A model generated the notes under the pieces. The model had not been told where the DNA came from and made no database searches. It worked only from the letters and a program-made list of their open reading frames with translations. Positions 36,901 through 47,735 of a stretch of DNA of 64,000 bases are shown one piece after another; position 1 is the first letter of the stretch; every line of letters starts with the position of its first letter. The stretch is taken from assembly GCA_022605425.2 (NCBI GenBank), contig JAKIMF020000007.1, forward strand, positions 434,001 through 498,000, in the 5' to 3' direction. Position numbers and translations under genes: made by a program. The stretch comes from Hamiltosporidium tvaerminnensis (lineage: Eukaryota; Microsporidia; Dubosqiidae).

Positions 36901-38679
36901 TTCCAAGATATTTTCAGACAGCAATTTCAACCATTAAAGTAATTCGAGCATTTTAACAATCTGCATGGTGATAAAGGTACACATAGCATGGACAGTTTAA
37001 AGCCAACAAGGACACGATTAGATCTTGGTGGTATGCTTCTTAAATTTTTCAGGTCAGGAAATCAGAATCCTATTATAAGCAATCTATCAAAGAAGATTTC
37101 GTGTGTTTGAAGAAAATAAATCTCTCGATCCGTAAATAATTAAAAAACAAGTGATTAATAACAGCTAAAAAATTATGAAATTTCGAATCACATATTATTA
37201 TTCATCTGCTTTGTGATCGAATGTTAGAATTTGCACGCGAACTAAAGATCATAGTAAATATTTTTTACTACGAATAATAAATATCATAAAGGTTGGTCCA
37301 ACTAAGATAAGTATACGATTTGGTTGAGTAATCTTATGATGATAAGTGCAGTAAACGGCTATTACTTATGCGGCATGCAAAGGAAAGAAAATGATAGAGA
37401 AATTTATATTTTGTGAGTCGCTGAAGTTGAATTCGAGAGAAATTATGTTTTTAATATAACAAAAGATTTTTTTTAACATAAATTGCCATCGAAGTGTTAG
37501 AACAGTATGCACGGATAGGGCTCAAGGAATTTTAAGCGGAAATTCTAGATTTTTTCTTATATGAAAAGAGAATAACAGCAATTCAGAATAAGCCAGTGCT
37601 TGATACATAATAGTACATTTCCTTAGAAACTTTGCCCGAAATTTGCAATATACCCTAATTACTACAATAAACATTCTTGGAAAACCCTTGGAGTGGCTTT
37701 AAATCATTACATTATGCTTTTCCCTTGTTAAAAAATTGTGGCTGCTCTTACTTTAATTTTATATCAGGATGAAATAAGATCGTTTTCTCAAAGCCGCATG
37801 CTTAGCTAAGTTTTCGAATTATGCGAAAAATTATTTAGCAACTGACTAGTCAAACCTGTGATTTAGTAAAATATATTAAGAGTAAAGATGTTATTTCGAG
37901 ACCAATCAATCTAGCAAATATAAAATACCAATAGAATCAATCAGAAATATCTATAGGCCGACTTCTTCAACTATTATAGCTATTGAAAAATTATCTAAAT
38001 TTACAGGAAATCTAAAATTTTAAGGTAGCAAAATGAAATCAGGGATTTTGTAATCTTTTCTTTGCTTGATTTTATTTTGTTAAAAATTAAAAAAATACTT
38101 TATACCCGAAATATCACTGCATTAAAAATCATCGAGTGAATCATTCAGGGATGTTTTTATACTAGAAATATTATAAAAACTCAAAATGGAACATGATATT
38201 CATTTCTTTATAGCTCAAATTCGATGCATGATGGTGATTTAAAAAAAATTATTGAAATACGGGACAATTTATACATTCAAATAGAATTCGAACAGTTAGA
38301 ATTAGAAATAATCGGGTTTACATAGTTAGGTATTTATTTACAGTGGGCAAGGGAAGAGATGTATAACTTCTAAAATTTGCTACTAGCTAATTATGTGGAA
38401 TGGGTGTTCTCGGTTTTGCGTATAAAAACCAAAGCGAGAATCCTCTATGAGGCAAGTCATGGCCTACGCTGTACTTTTCAAACAAAGAGACTTGCTTTAC
38501 AAATATTATACGAAAAAGGCAGCGACAAAATACTTATTATTAAATTCATTTTTTGGTATATGATAGGTATGTGAAATTTTTTATATAGAATACAAATTTG
38601 CAAAACATTAAATTAATTTTTCATTGAGGTGCGGTGACATATTTTCAGATTCTTAGATGTAGACTCAATTAAAAGCTTA
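33927..38679. other. Gene desert, decayed sequence
   Basis: No intact gene in 4.7 kb. Around 36140-36340 (minus) a 63-codon frame includes HEYMKFIEAHPG, faintly like the region before the first catalytic Asp of IS30-type transposases. Around 36790-37660 and 38340-38560 the composition is less AT-rich, again suggesting old mobile DNA. None is firm enough to name. Confidence 0.4.
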
Positions 38680-39065
38680 AGAACCACTGATATAGAAGCA
38701 TAAATTTATTCGATGGTACACAAAAAAAGCCAAACAATTTCCTTTGAATTCAAGAGGAGGACTTGAGTTTGGACCCAAACCCGATGAAAGTGAGTTATCG
38801 GGTTACTATGAATGATATCAAAAAGGTTGGGATACATGAAGATTTAATACCTTTTCAATACAAACAAATAAAGAGCATGATTGTTAAATACACACAAAAC
38901 ACATAATAAAACATATTTTATTCTTCAAAGAGCACACCAGAGGAACTTAAAATAGATTAAAACAAATATTTAAATTGCTAGAGAAATTGAAAGGCGTTAA
39001 AGAGGTAGTGGAAACTATGGAAGTGTCGCATACCATCTTAACTCATAATTTTATCAAAAAAAATA
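38680..39065 (+). mobile_element. R2/R4-type LINE 3' fragment
   Basis: Aligns with 6205-6595 of the main copy, including 'gatatagaagcata', 'caatttcctttga', GAGGAGGACTTGAGT, 'agaggaac', 'gttaaagaggtag' and 'aactcataattttatcaaa'. It covers only the C-terminal codons and 3' untranslated region. Confidence 0.75.
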
Positions 39066-39853
39066 TTATTTATTATTAGATGTATTTGCGCAGGTTAATC
39101 CGTTTTTAATTTAACTCTAAATAAATTCCTCTGTTTCATATTTATCTCAATGATAAATGTAGGAATTCATTTGAAAATAAAATATAATATATTTTAGGTT
39201 AAAAAAATTCAAGCATCTGCTACCGATCAGACCATGGGTATATACTTTCGATACTACTAGAAAAAATGAAAAATACCATTTATTTCAAGACTAAATGTCG
39301 ATATGAGGAGGAGAACGCATCACGTGTTTGCATAAAGGAAAATAGAGATGAAGCAACACATTCACCCTTCTGCATATACCTGCTAATGAAGAAAGAGGCT
39401 TAATGCAAACAAATACTAAAATTTTTCAAATACAAAGTGTAGATTAACGCTCTGAAAAAAATCTTGAGCTAAACGAAAAAAAGAGGCAAATATAAAAACA
39501 TGAAAAAAACGAGGAGAAGACGGTGAAAACAACAAGTAAAGACAAAAAAAAACAATATGTTATTAGATCAATATACCAAATTTAGAAAGTATTAATTTAG
39601 ATATACAATTCTTAAGCTATAATTTTTATAATAAGCTATTCAATAGACTTCGAACCTCCTTAATTTGGAATAAATATGTCTGAAACTTATAAAATATAGC
39701 GAAAGTTTCTGCAAGCTTTTATTCAGTTTTTTCCGTAGGGAAACGCCCGGCTATAATTAAAAAAGTAATAACATAAAGATTTGAAGTTTAAATATAATTT
39801 TATGATTCATATTTAAAAACTTTTAATTTATTTACTTTTATTTTTTACTTTAC
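39066..39853. other. Intergenic region
   Basis: No gene was recognised. The 39200-39550 part is A-rich on the plus strand and may be further decayed LINE tail. Confidence 0.4.
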
Positions 39854-42277
39854 TCATGGAAAGTCTGTATTAAATTCGGAATCGAGATAATTGTTAATTT
39901 CATTTGATCTATTAGGCCTATCAGGTTTTCTAATAATGAGCTTTGTCGTTTTAAAATCGTTTCTTTTGATGCTATTAACAGTCTCATAGTCGATATTTTG
40001 ACACACCAGCGCCAAAATTCCTAGATTTTTAAATTTTTTAAAAACTTCTATATCTTCTTTTTTGATAATATCGGTTTGAATCGTTAAAAAAATTGTGGTT
40101 TTAAACATTTCGACATTAAATAGTTTTTTAAAATTAATAAAGCCCCATTTGTGTCTAGAATATATGCTTAAATATTTTAGAGCTTTCATTTCATTAAAAA
40201 TATGATATTCAATTTCTCTAATCATACCGACATTATATATAATCTTCCAAAGCTTTGAAAACTCGTAAACCTCAGATAATATATTTAAATAATCCACTGA
40301 ATGATCATCATTTGAAGCGGTCTGAATTTCTATACATTTTAAACATATTTTTTTTGTTTCAGTTTTCAATTTAGCAGAAATGTATTCATATAATTTTTTT
40401 AAATTAAATGTATAACAACGGAACATATCTATATCTCGGAATTTTAAACTTGCAACAGATCCAAGTCTTTTCATATACGAGCATAAATCTGAATCAACAT
40501 ACGATAGAGAATTTTTTAGAGAAAAATATTTCAACTTTTGATTTTTTGTTTCACATTTGCGAAGAAAGTTTAAATTGTAGGAACAAGAAAATTTTGAAAC
40601 CGAAACTGACGTAATAATCTTAGATTCTAAAATATAAAGCAATAATTTATCATTGATAGCAATATATTTAAAATATATATATTTAATAGTGTGCATACAT
40701 CTTAATGAAGAAAAAATTGAATCATCAATTTCAAAAGGCGAGGTATTATATCCAAAGTCTAATTCGAAAACCTTGAAATTCCAGCATTCTAAATTAATAA
40801 ATTTTCGGGGAAATATTGTATCAACATCATGATTATAAAAAGAACAATAATAATGCATAAATGGTAAACATTCAATAGGAAGTTCGGCATCAGATTTTTC
40901 TATTTGGAATTTTCCAGCATATATTTTAAAGTTTCGAGGAATCGTCTGCAAAAATCTAACATTTGTATGCAAAAGTTCGTAAATTTGACAAAAAACTTTG
41001 CATGTTATATTCGGATTTTTGATTAAAAATCTTACTAAAATTTTCAACCTTTTAAAATCAAGCGAATCCATCTTAAGAGTAATCTTAGTCATATTTTTAC
41101 ATAAACCTAATAATTTTTTTAGTTGTGCAGCATTATAGCTAGATTCGCTTTTAAATATTTTCAAGACTTTACATTTTTTAGAGAAAACATCAACTTTCTT
41201 AGTAAAGAATAATTTATCGACATAGTTTAAGGAACCAATATACAGCTTTTCAGTATGAAATGTAATATCTGAAAAAAGTAATGCCGCCTTTTCCGAAGCT
41301 TCATCAGTGTTTAAAACAAAATAGAGAATATCTAAATTGGTGATTTTGAATAGAAATATCAATGTATTAATTTGGTATCTTATTGGCACTATTTTAAACA
41401 TTTTTTCAAGACTAATATGATCTAATCTTATATAAATTTTGTCATTCGAATCTTTTCCAGTCGAAATATATGTATTAGAAAATAGTTCGACATTTTTAAA
41501 CACTAAATCTGTATTTTCTGCCAAAACAATAAATCTTTGTGCAGTTTTATCATTAAATAATACAAAGTTTATGAAACTTATCCATAAATCTATAAATATA
41601 GACTTTGTAATATTATATGCACAAGTTTCAAAATATTCTTCGAAATTGAAAGTTAAATTTGGATTTTGCATTTCAAACATAACATTTCTTAGCAATGCTT
41701 GAAAAAAACAATCTCTTCGTTTACTCTTTTCTATATCTAAGACTGTAATGATCATTAATATATCTAAAAAATCTTTAATATTTATTTGGCCAACTATGTT
41801 ATCTAAATTATCTATTAATTTTAAAAATAGAAGTACTGATGAATAAGAAACATTCTTTAAAAAAATTCTTACACTTGTATTTTTAGAATCGAACAGTTTC
41901 CTAATAAGTTTTGAGTTTAGTAACATATTATTTTCATAATTTAAAATTAGGATATTTGGATTGTAATATTTAGGTTGAAAAAGAGAGGATTCATATCGTA
42001 AAATGTTATTTTTATAAAGAGTAATCTTATCTTCTTTACCAATAAATACCACTGACTTATTTTCTAAGAAGATCATTTCCAAATTCAAATCGCTATCTAT
42101 TAAACATGGTATACTATTTTCTTCATTTATAATAAAGAAGTTTACTTTTGTAGAAGATAATATTCTGTGAAACATTATTGACATAAAGTATATATACGGG
42201 TATAGCTTTTTGATATTAGTTTCTTTATTTATCCAGAAAAGCTGATATTTGGACATAGCGGCACATATTTCTTTCAT
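39854..42277 (-). CDS. Large leucine-rich-repeat-like protein, lineage-specific
   Basis: 807 residues, the longest intact gene in the window; the exact family is not recognised. The sequence shows irregular LRR-like periodicity, with strings such as MTKITLKMDSLDFKRLKIL, MREIEYHIFNEMKALKYLSIY and FKKFKNLGILALVCQN spaced by 20-40 residues. LRR proteins generally bind other proteins, but no catalytic domain, signal peptide or membrane segment is clear here; a weak hydrophobic stretch near residues 25-45 (LYPYIYFMSIMFHRIL) is short. Divergent LRR families are common in some large-genome microsporidia. The N-terminus offers an alternative ATG at residue 8 (MSKYQLFW). The broken gene at 1-1645 is LRR-like in the same way, but by-eye comparison gives no clear alignment. 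Confidence 0.75.
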   Translation of the reverse strand: MKEICAAMSKYQLFWINKETNIKKLYPYIYFMSIMFHRILSSTKVNFFIINEENSIPCLIDSDLNLEMIFLENKSVVFIGKEDKITLYKNNILRYESSLFQPKYYNPNILILNYENNMLLNSKLIRKLFDSKNTSVRIFLKNVSYSSVLLFLKLIDNLDNIVGQINIKDFLDILMIITVLDIEKSKRRDCFFQALLRNVMFEMQNPNLTFNFEEYFETCAYNITKSIFIDLWISFINFVLFNDKTAQRFIVLAENTDLVFKNVELFSNTYISTGKDSNDKIYIRLDHISLEKMFKIVPIRYQINTLIFLFKITNLDILYFVLNTDEASEKAALLFSDITFHTEKLYIGSLNYVDKLFFTKKVDVFSKKCKVLKIFKSESSYNAAQLKKLLGLCKNMTKITLKMDSLDFKRLKILVRFLIKNPNITCKVFCQIYELLHTNVRFLQTIPRNFKIYAGKFQIEKSDAELPIECLPFMHYYCSFYNHDVDTIFPRKFINLECWNFKVFELDFGYNTSPFEIDDSIFSSLRCMHTIKYIYFKYIAINDKLLLYILESKIITSVSVSKFSCSYNLNFLRKCETKNQKLKYFSLKNSLSYVDSDLCSYMKRLGSVASLKFRDIDMFRCYTFNLKKLYEYISAKLKTETKKICLKCIEIQTASNDDHSVDYLNILSEVYEFSKLWKIIYNVGMIREIEYHIFNEMKALKYLSIYSRHKWGFINFKKLFNVEMFKTTIFLTIQTDIIKKEDIEVFKKFKNLGILALVCQNIDYETVNSIKRNDFKTTKLIIRKPDRPNRSNEINNYLDSEFNTDFP

Positions 42278-44637
42278 TAACTAATTTAAAAATATTTTTT
42301 GATTTCCGATAAAAACCCTTAAATTAAATTTGATGAGATTAAAATGTCTTCAAATAGTCAGAATTATTGATAAAATTAATTAATATAAAGTGATCTTGCT
42401 TTATAGCCTTAGAATATTTTCATTTATTCCTTAAGCAACCTATTCATTAATTAATTATAAAGAATTGCAAGAGTTATCAAAAACTTTCGTCATATTCTAT
42501 TATACTATTATGCAACCATGGCTGATGGAGGAAAGAATAACCACAATAAGCACCATTTGCCTGTAATAAATAAGTTATGTTGATATAGAAAATCATCGCT
42601 TTGGTTTTTGGAGAGCAGAAAGCGATTCTAAATTCTGGTTTTTCCGGTGAGATTTGCACAAAAAGAAGCAGATCTACAAAAATGAAACCTTTTCTACAAA
42701 CCTAGTTTGTATTTTTAATGTAACTAAATTGTAAATCACGATCGAAGTTTTAGGGAATTTCCATGTACAAACAGTTAACCATATGAATATTCACCCAGTT
42801 TATAAGACTTAAAACATCAGAAATAGAATAGCCTATCATTTAAAAAGCCAAAAATTGTAATTAGCAAATCATACAAGTTGGATATGGAATTTTAACTTCT
42901 AGATTAACCTAAGATAACAAAAAGAGATATATCTTACATGAAGTTTTTTTTCCATTGGAAATTGTATAGTAATTAGAAAGGCCGCATCGTCTTGGGTGAG
43001 CCTAAGGCTGGTGTCGATGAACGATGAATTTAAACTAAAAACATCAACTAACACCGAGAAGCACCCTCATATTTAACCTAGTTTTACACACGTTGTAGAT
43101 TATACCATTTGAGCCGTACGTATCTTAAGGGATTTCGATTGTGTTTTGGGAAGCAGTTATGTATGATAAGCCTAGAGCTGGTTCAAGTCATGAAAAAGAA
43201 TTTAAAATATGATAAAAATAAAAATAAAAATGATGAGATACTAAAATAAATGATAGAGCAAAAAATAAAAAAATGAATTAGCTTCAAAAATATTTTGAAT
43301 TGATTTTAATACCTTTGGATTTTATATATCTCTAATATATGCGTTTTTTATTTTATAGACAGATAAAAAATATTTTTTTTTTCGAATTTGGAATACGTAA
43401 AAAAATTGTTAAGTACAAAAAATCGATCTTTAAAAAAATTTCCATCATTAAAAATTAAAATTTACAATTCTTAATCGGCTTTTAAAAAGTCAGCCTTTTT
43501 TATTTGATCTAGAATTATGCGTTAAAAAGGCACACAGCTTCTAACATCAGAGATTTAACATACTATATCTACAATATATAAGATTATTTCACAAATATCT
43601 AGAAAATCAGACTTTTTTAAAAAAAAATTGTTTCAGAAAAAAATTAGCTGAAATCGAATATTAGCTTAAAAAATATAAGTCACTTTCTTTGATATATTTT
43701 AAATGTATTTTTATAGTTCCTGAGATCAAAAATAGAATCGAAATATAATATCTATTATTATTAATATTTAGGATTTTCTAAATTGAAAGAGTTATTTTTT
43801 TTAATTAGAAAGAGACAAATAAAGCTCTGATTAAATATTAAAACTCAATCTAATTTATAGTCGAGTCTAATTTATACATCAGTCTGAATAAAGGTATAAA
43901 AAATTATTTTCTTTAGAGAAAATGACAAAATATTCTAAATTTAAATTTTTATAAGTCTTTATATATATCCAATGAGTTCTTTTACTCTATTCTATTTTAT
44001 AACCGATTTACAGTAAAACAAAGTGAAATTTTTGATATATGAATGCATCTGAATTTTTATTATATGCTTAAAGACATACCGTGTTGAGGATGTTTGGACT
44101 AAAGTAGTTCTTCATTTAAATTATCAGTAGTAATTTAGCACAATTAAAGGAAGAAGATATTTTAATAAAATCCAATAATGCATATTTTTGCAAAGATAGG
44201 CGCTCTGATTACGGTGTTAAAATTTTTTTAAAAAAAACATATACATATGTATGTTAGATTTTATAAGATCAAAATTCTAACTTTGATTTTTTTTCGACGT
44301 TTATGTAATATTTTGTGTAAAACCAATCGAAGTTTATTATGTTTTTGGTTGCTTTATAAACATTGATAATATTTTCCAAATATTTTGTACATTTGATATG
44401 CAAAAAAATACAAACGAGAAAGGTTTAGATATAATTAACTTTAATTAAGAATCTACTTGTTTTAAAGAGTATGATTTCTTGACTCAACTAAACTCATTAA
44501 AATTGATAAAAATAAACAAAGATGCCATGAAATTTGGCATCATTTCTTCAAAAAAAGAAGCATTTTTTCACATAAAAAAGCCAAAACCTGGTATATTTTT
44601 GTTGGAAATTTGCAAAAAATCTATAAATTTAATACTA
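42278..44637. other. Gene desert upstream of the LRR-like gene
   Basis: No genes were recognised. Segments near 42990-43200 are less AT-rich and contain two loosely similar 35-base pieces ('gagcctaaggctggtgtcgat' and 'aagcctagagctggttcaag'), perhaps an old repeat. Confidence 0.4.
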
Positions 44638-44876
44638 TAATTACTTGCTTTTCCATTCCATTCCTCTTTTACCTCTCGGTGTCGAGGATGAACAATTGGA
44701 AATTTTCTAATCGTTTCTTTTAATCTGTTGTTACTCGGGATTATAGGGAATCGGCCTATAGATCCAATGTGGTTTATATCCCACCAAAATATGAACAAAT
44801 ATTTTCACATAATTTCACACAGTCATTGACAACCACATAGTTTTTGATGTGGTTATCCTCTCTCCACCTTTGGTAT
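44638..44876 (-). repeat. Dispersed 230-bp repeat (family 2), copy 3
   Basis: Well preserved. In its head, AACCACAT and ATGTGGTT form a perfect 8-bp stem with an 8-base loop (44831-44854). The core 'ctataggccgattccctata' can also fold. The tail on the minus strand is GGAAAAGCAAGTAAT. A 76-codon minus frame (44568-44798) overlaps it, but the frame is broken in other copies. Confidence 0.8.
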
Positions 44877-45904
44877 AACAACGAATTATATATGATTTTG
44901 AACCAAAAGCACTAAAATATACCCTTAAAACATCTGGTTTTCTAATTTTTTTAATATCAATAACATTAGACCATAATTGAACTAAAAATATTCTTATTAA
45001 TAAATATTTTCGAAAAGAAAAAAATAATTCAAAAGTATATTTTTTAGTCCTTAAATATATTCGTAGGAAGGCACTGAAAAATACACAGATGTATTCAAGA
45101 CGGCTTGCTATAGTAGCAAGTATCGGGCAATAAAAAAGCAACAAAATTTCAAATGAAAAAATATTTTATAATTTTAAAAGTGAAATGACTTTACCATCGG
45201 TTTGACAAGCTAATTATAATTTTAGATAAAAAAAATCCGAAGTAAAGGTTAAAAAAATATAGGAATACTACCAAAACTCCACATTAAAAGAGTCTACTTT
45301 TTATTATATTCTATAAGAGACTGATAATGGTTGATTAATCTCAATATATCTTGGATATACTTTCAAACAACGTGGGTAGTATTTTTACTGATTATAAATT
45401 AGAAAGTATAATTAATTATATTAAACTATAAAAACGAACTAAGAGATGCAACAAATAAATTTTGATTAATGTATTTTAAATAGTGAAAAAATCTGTGTTA
45501 TTTACAGAAAAAATGTTTTGTTTTTAAATAGAAATGTATACTTATTAATTTTATAGACAAATCTTGAGTTGTTTTGAATAATATAGTTTCGACTGTGTTT
45601 TAAGAAATTGACTTGAGATATTTTTTTAAAAAATACCTCTCAAGAAAACATGAAGTTGGCTTTTTAGGCGAAATTTAGTTTCATCATCAATCTACCGTGT
45701 AAAATTTTGAATAAATCAAATTTATAATTAGAAATAAATTACGAAACATGATCTCGATAAAGAATTAGACAGAAAACATTACGAAACCGAAAAATAAATT
45801 TTAATTGGGTAACATATCATATATATAGATAAAAATTATATAAATTTTAAAGATATTGTGATAATTGTCAAAATTTAGTGTCATTAAAAAACGATAAATT
45901 TATT
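44877..45904. other. Intergenic region
   Basis: A 109-codon minus frame (44815-45144) overlaps the repeat and has no motif. Nothing else was seen. Confidence 0.4.
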
Positions 45905-46507
45905 TTAGAAATTTATACATGTTAACTTTGTGGTAATACAACTCAAAACACATTTGAGTGTAGATGTTTTCTTTGTTGGTGAAGTTCTATCAATTGTGAC
46001 ATTTCCTGTAATTTTTTCAAATTCATCAACTATATTGTAAAACGATTGATTTGGTATATGTGTTCTATAATCTAAGATATCAAGTATAGTACGTTCATAT
46101 GCATTAAGATTACTTATAGGTATTCCGCTCACTTCTGCCCAGCAATAATTTGTATAAACAGTATCTAAGAGATGTTTACATGCTATAATAATACTAATTA
46201 CAAATAAATTAAAATCATTTTCCGTTGCTTGGAGCGCAACCTGGCGTTTCTTACCTACCAAATACTTAGTTACATTACATGTAACAAGATTATCCAATCT
46301 CTTAAGATATAAAGCATATCTTCTTCTAACCTTCTTAAAATAATATATTGCACTTAAAATTACACTTAATTTTGTCTTGCTTTTATGAAGGATTAATGAT
46401 ATCTTTTCCAATATAAGCTTATCTCGGAATATTACAACAATATAGTTTTGAACTTTGATCCAAATTTCTTTTTTCTTTGCTGCTTCTTCGTGTATATTTA
46501 TAATCAT
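45905..46507 (-). CDS. PHO80-like cyclin
   Basis: 200 residues counted from the ATG at 46507; a TTG four codons upstream is not a credible start. The core matches the PHO80/PCL-type cyclin fold: a helix with FKKVRRRYALYLKRL, then FVISIIIACKHLLDTVYTNYCWAEVSGIPISNLNAYERTILDILDYRTHI. Here ISIIIACKHL..T.YTN..WAEVSGI corresponds to the family's 'ASKYLDD..YSN..WAKISGI', and LNAYERTILDILDY to 'LNRLERDFL..LDY'. Such cyclins activate a CDK such as Pho85 to control phosphate response, polarity or cell cycle. The partner kinase is not in this window. The C-terminal 40 residues are Ser/Thr/Lys-rich and unassigned. The length is at the small end for the family. Confidence 0.75.
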   Translation of the reverse strand: MIINIHEEAAKKKEIWIKVQNYIVVIFRDKLILEKISLILHKSKTKLSVILSAIYYFKKVRRRYALYLKRLDNLVTCNVTKYLVGKKRQVALQATENDFNLFVISIIIACKHLLDTVYTNYCWAEVSGIPISNLNAYERTILDILDYRTHIPNQSFYNIVDEFEKITGNVTIDRTSPTKKTSTLKCVLSCITTKLTCINF

Positions 46508-47477
46508 TTTTATTAACAATCTTATTCCTTCGTCTTAATTCTTAAATTGTTTTTTTTCTAAAAGGAGTAAAGGAGTTAATTCAATTTATCGATTTTTCTT
46601 ATATTGATAAGATTTCGAGTAAAAAATTGTTTTAAAAGATTTTAGAACAAATCAGAAGCCATGTTTAGTGATTGATAAGTAACAGATAAATTACGTGGTA
46701 ATAAAAATGATAAAAGATAAGAAATGCCCTATTTATATAATTTAATAATTAAAATTCATTAATATTGAAAATATTTATTAAAAACCGATTTTTAGAGTTT
46801 AAAAAAAATATTTAGAATTTGTTTTATAGAATGAATTTACAAATATAGATGAAGTATTTATAGATTTTTAAATAGACTTACTTCTATAAATATTTGAAAA
46901 AATCGTATTGGTTTTTTATGAAACAAAAATACAAAATGTCATTTTTGCAAAAAATGATTTTTAGCTTATGAATAAAAAAATTATAAACTGTTTGAAATGA
47001 TTTGAATCCTTAATTTTTTTAGAATATATATATAAATTTCGAGACCAAACTTCTTTAAATTTACGGTAATACATTTATGATTTTTATGGTTTGAAAAATT
47101 ATATTTAAACATACATCAGTTATTAAATCATGATTGATATTACTAAAACAAATTTCACATTTCAATCGTTTATTTTAAGACGCCGTTTCATACTAATATG
47201 TAAAAAATAATTCAGTAATTATGTAATTACAATATAAAGTATTGGTTTTTCCATATAAAAATTTGACTCGGAATATATCAAATAATAGATTTTTAATTTC
47301 TTTTATTTTAACAGATTTTTTGTGAATAATAAAAAATTTGATATAATAGAAAATAATATATGAAAAAAAGGAAGAATTTTTGTGAACCGGAATTTTTTTA
47401 ACTAGGAATTGGTTTCGAAATTTTAGAGAATCGTTTTTTTGTTTATTTGAATTTATAGTTCTTTAGAAGTAATTTGT
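46508..47477. other. Upstream region of the cyclin gene
   Basis: Very AT-rich; no gene or repeat was recognised. Confidence 0.45.
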
Positions 47478-47735
47478 TCATTCATTCATTCTCGAAACTA
47501 CAGCTCTGTACAAGCCTTGGCTTCTTTCAGTAATGAAGCCTACCTGTCTCTTTTCAGTGGGTTGTTCGTTTACTTTTTTGGGTTTCGTAACAAAATGGTT
47601 TTAATCAATGGGTAGTCCGCCCTATCCCTAACCCCAACCAGGAAGACCAATACCTTTTAGTCGCCTCTTACGCCAAGCAGAGAATACAACAAGTCGATTC
47701 TGCTTGACGTGTGAGTAGGTAGAAGTAATTTTTTA
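47478..47735 (-). repeat. SINE-like repeat with (ATTC)n tail (family 3), copy 1
   Basis: On the minus strand: a core with 'gcgtaagaggcgac' and 'aaaagg', then 'ggttggggttagg', 'tgttacgaaaccca', 'aacccact', 'aaggcttgtacag', and a tail of GAATGAATGAATGAA. The same blocks occur at 51732-51970. It is markedly GC-richer than flanking DNA. Confidence 0.75.

Noticed and set aside
44815-45144. 109-codon minus-strand frame
   Set aside because: Its end lies in family 2 repeat sequence and the rest has no motif; not conserved in other copies.
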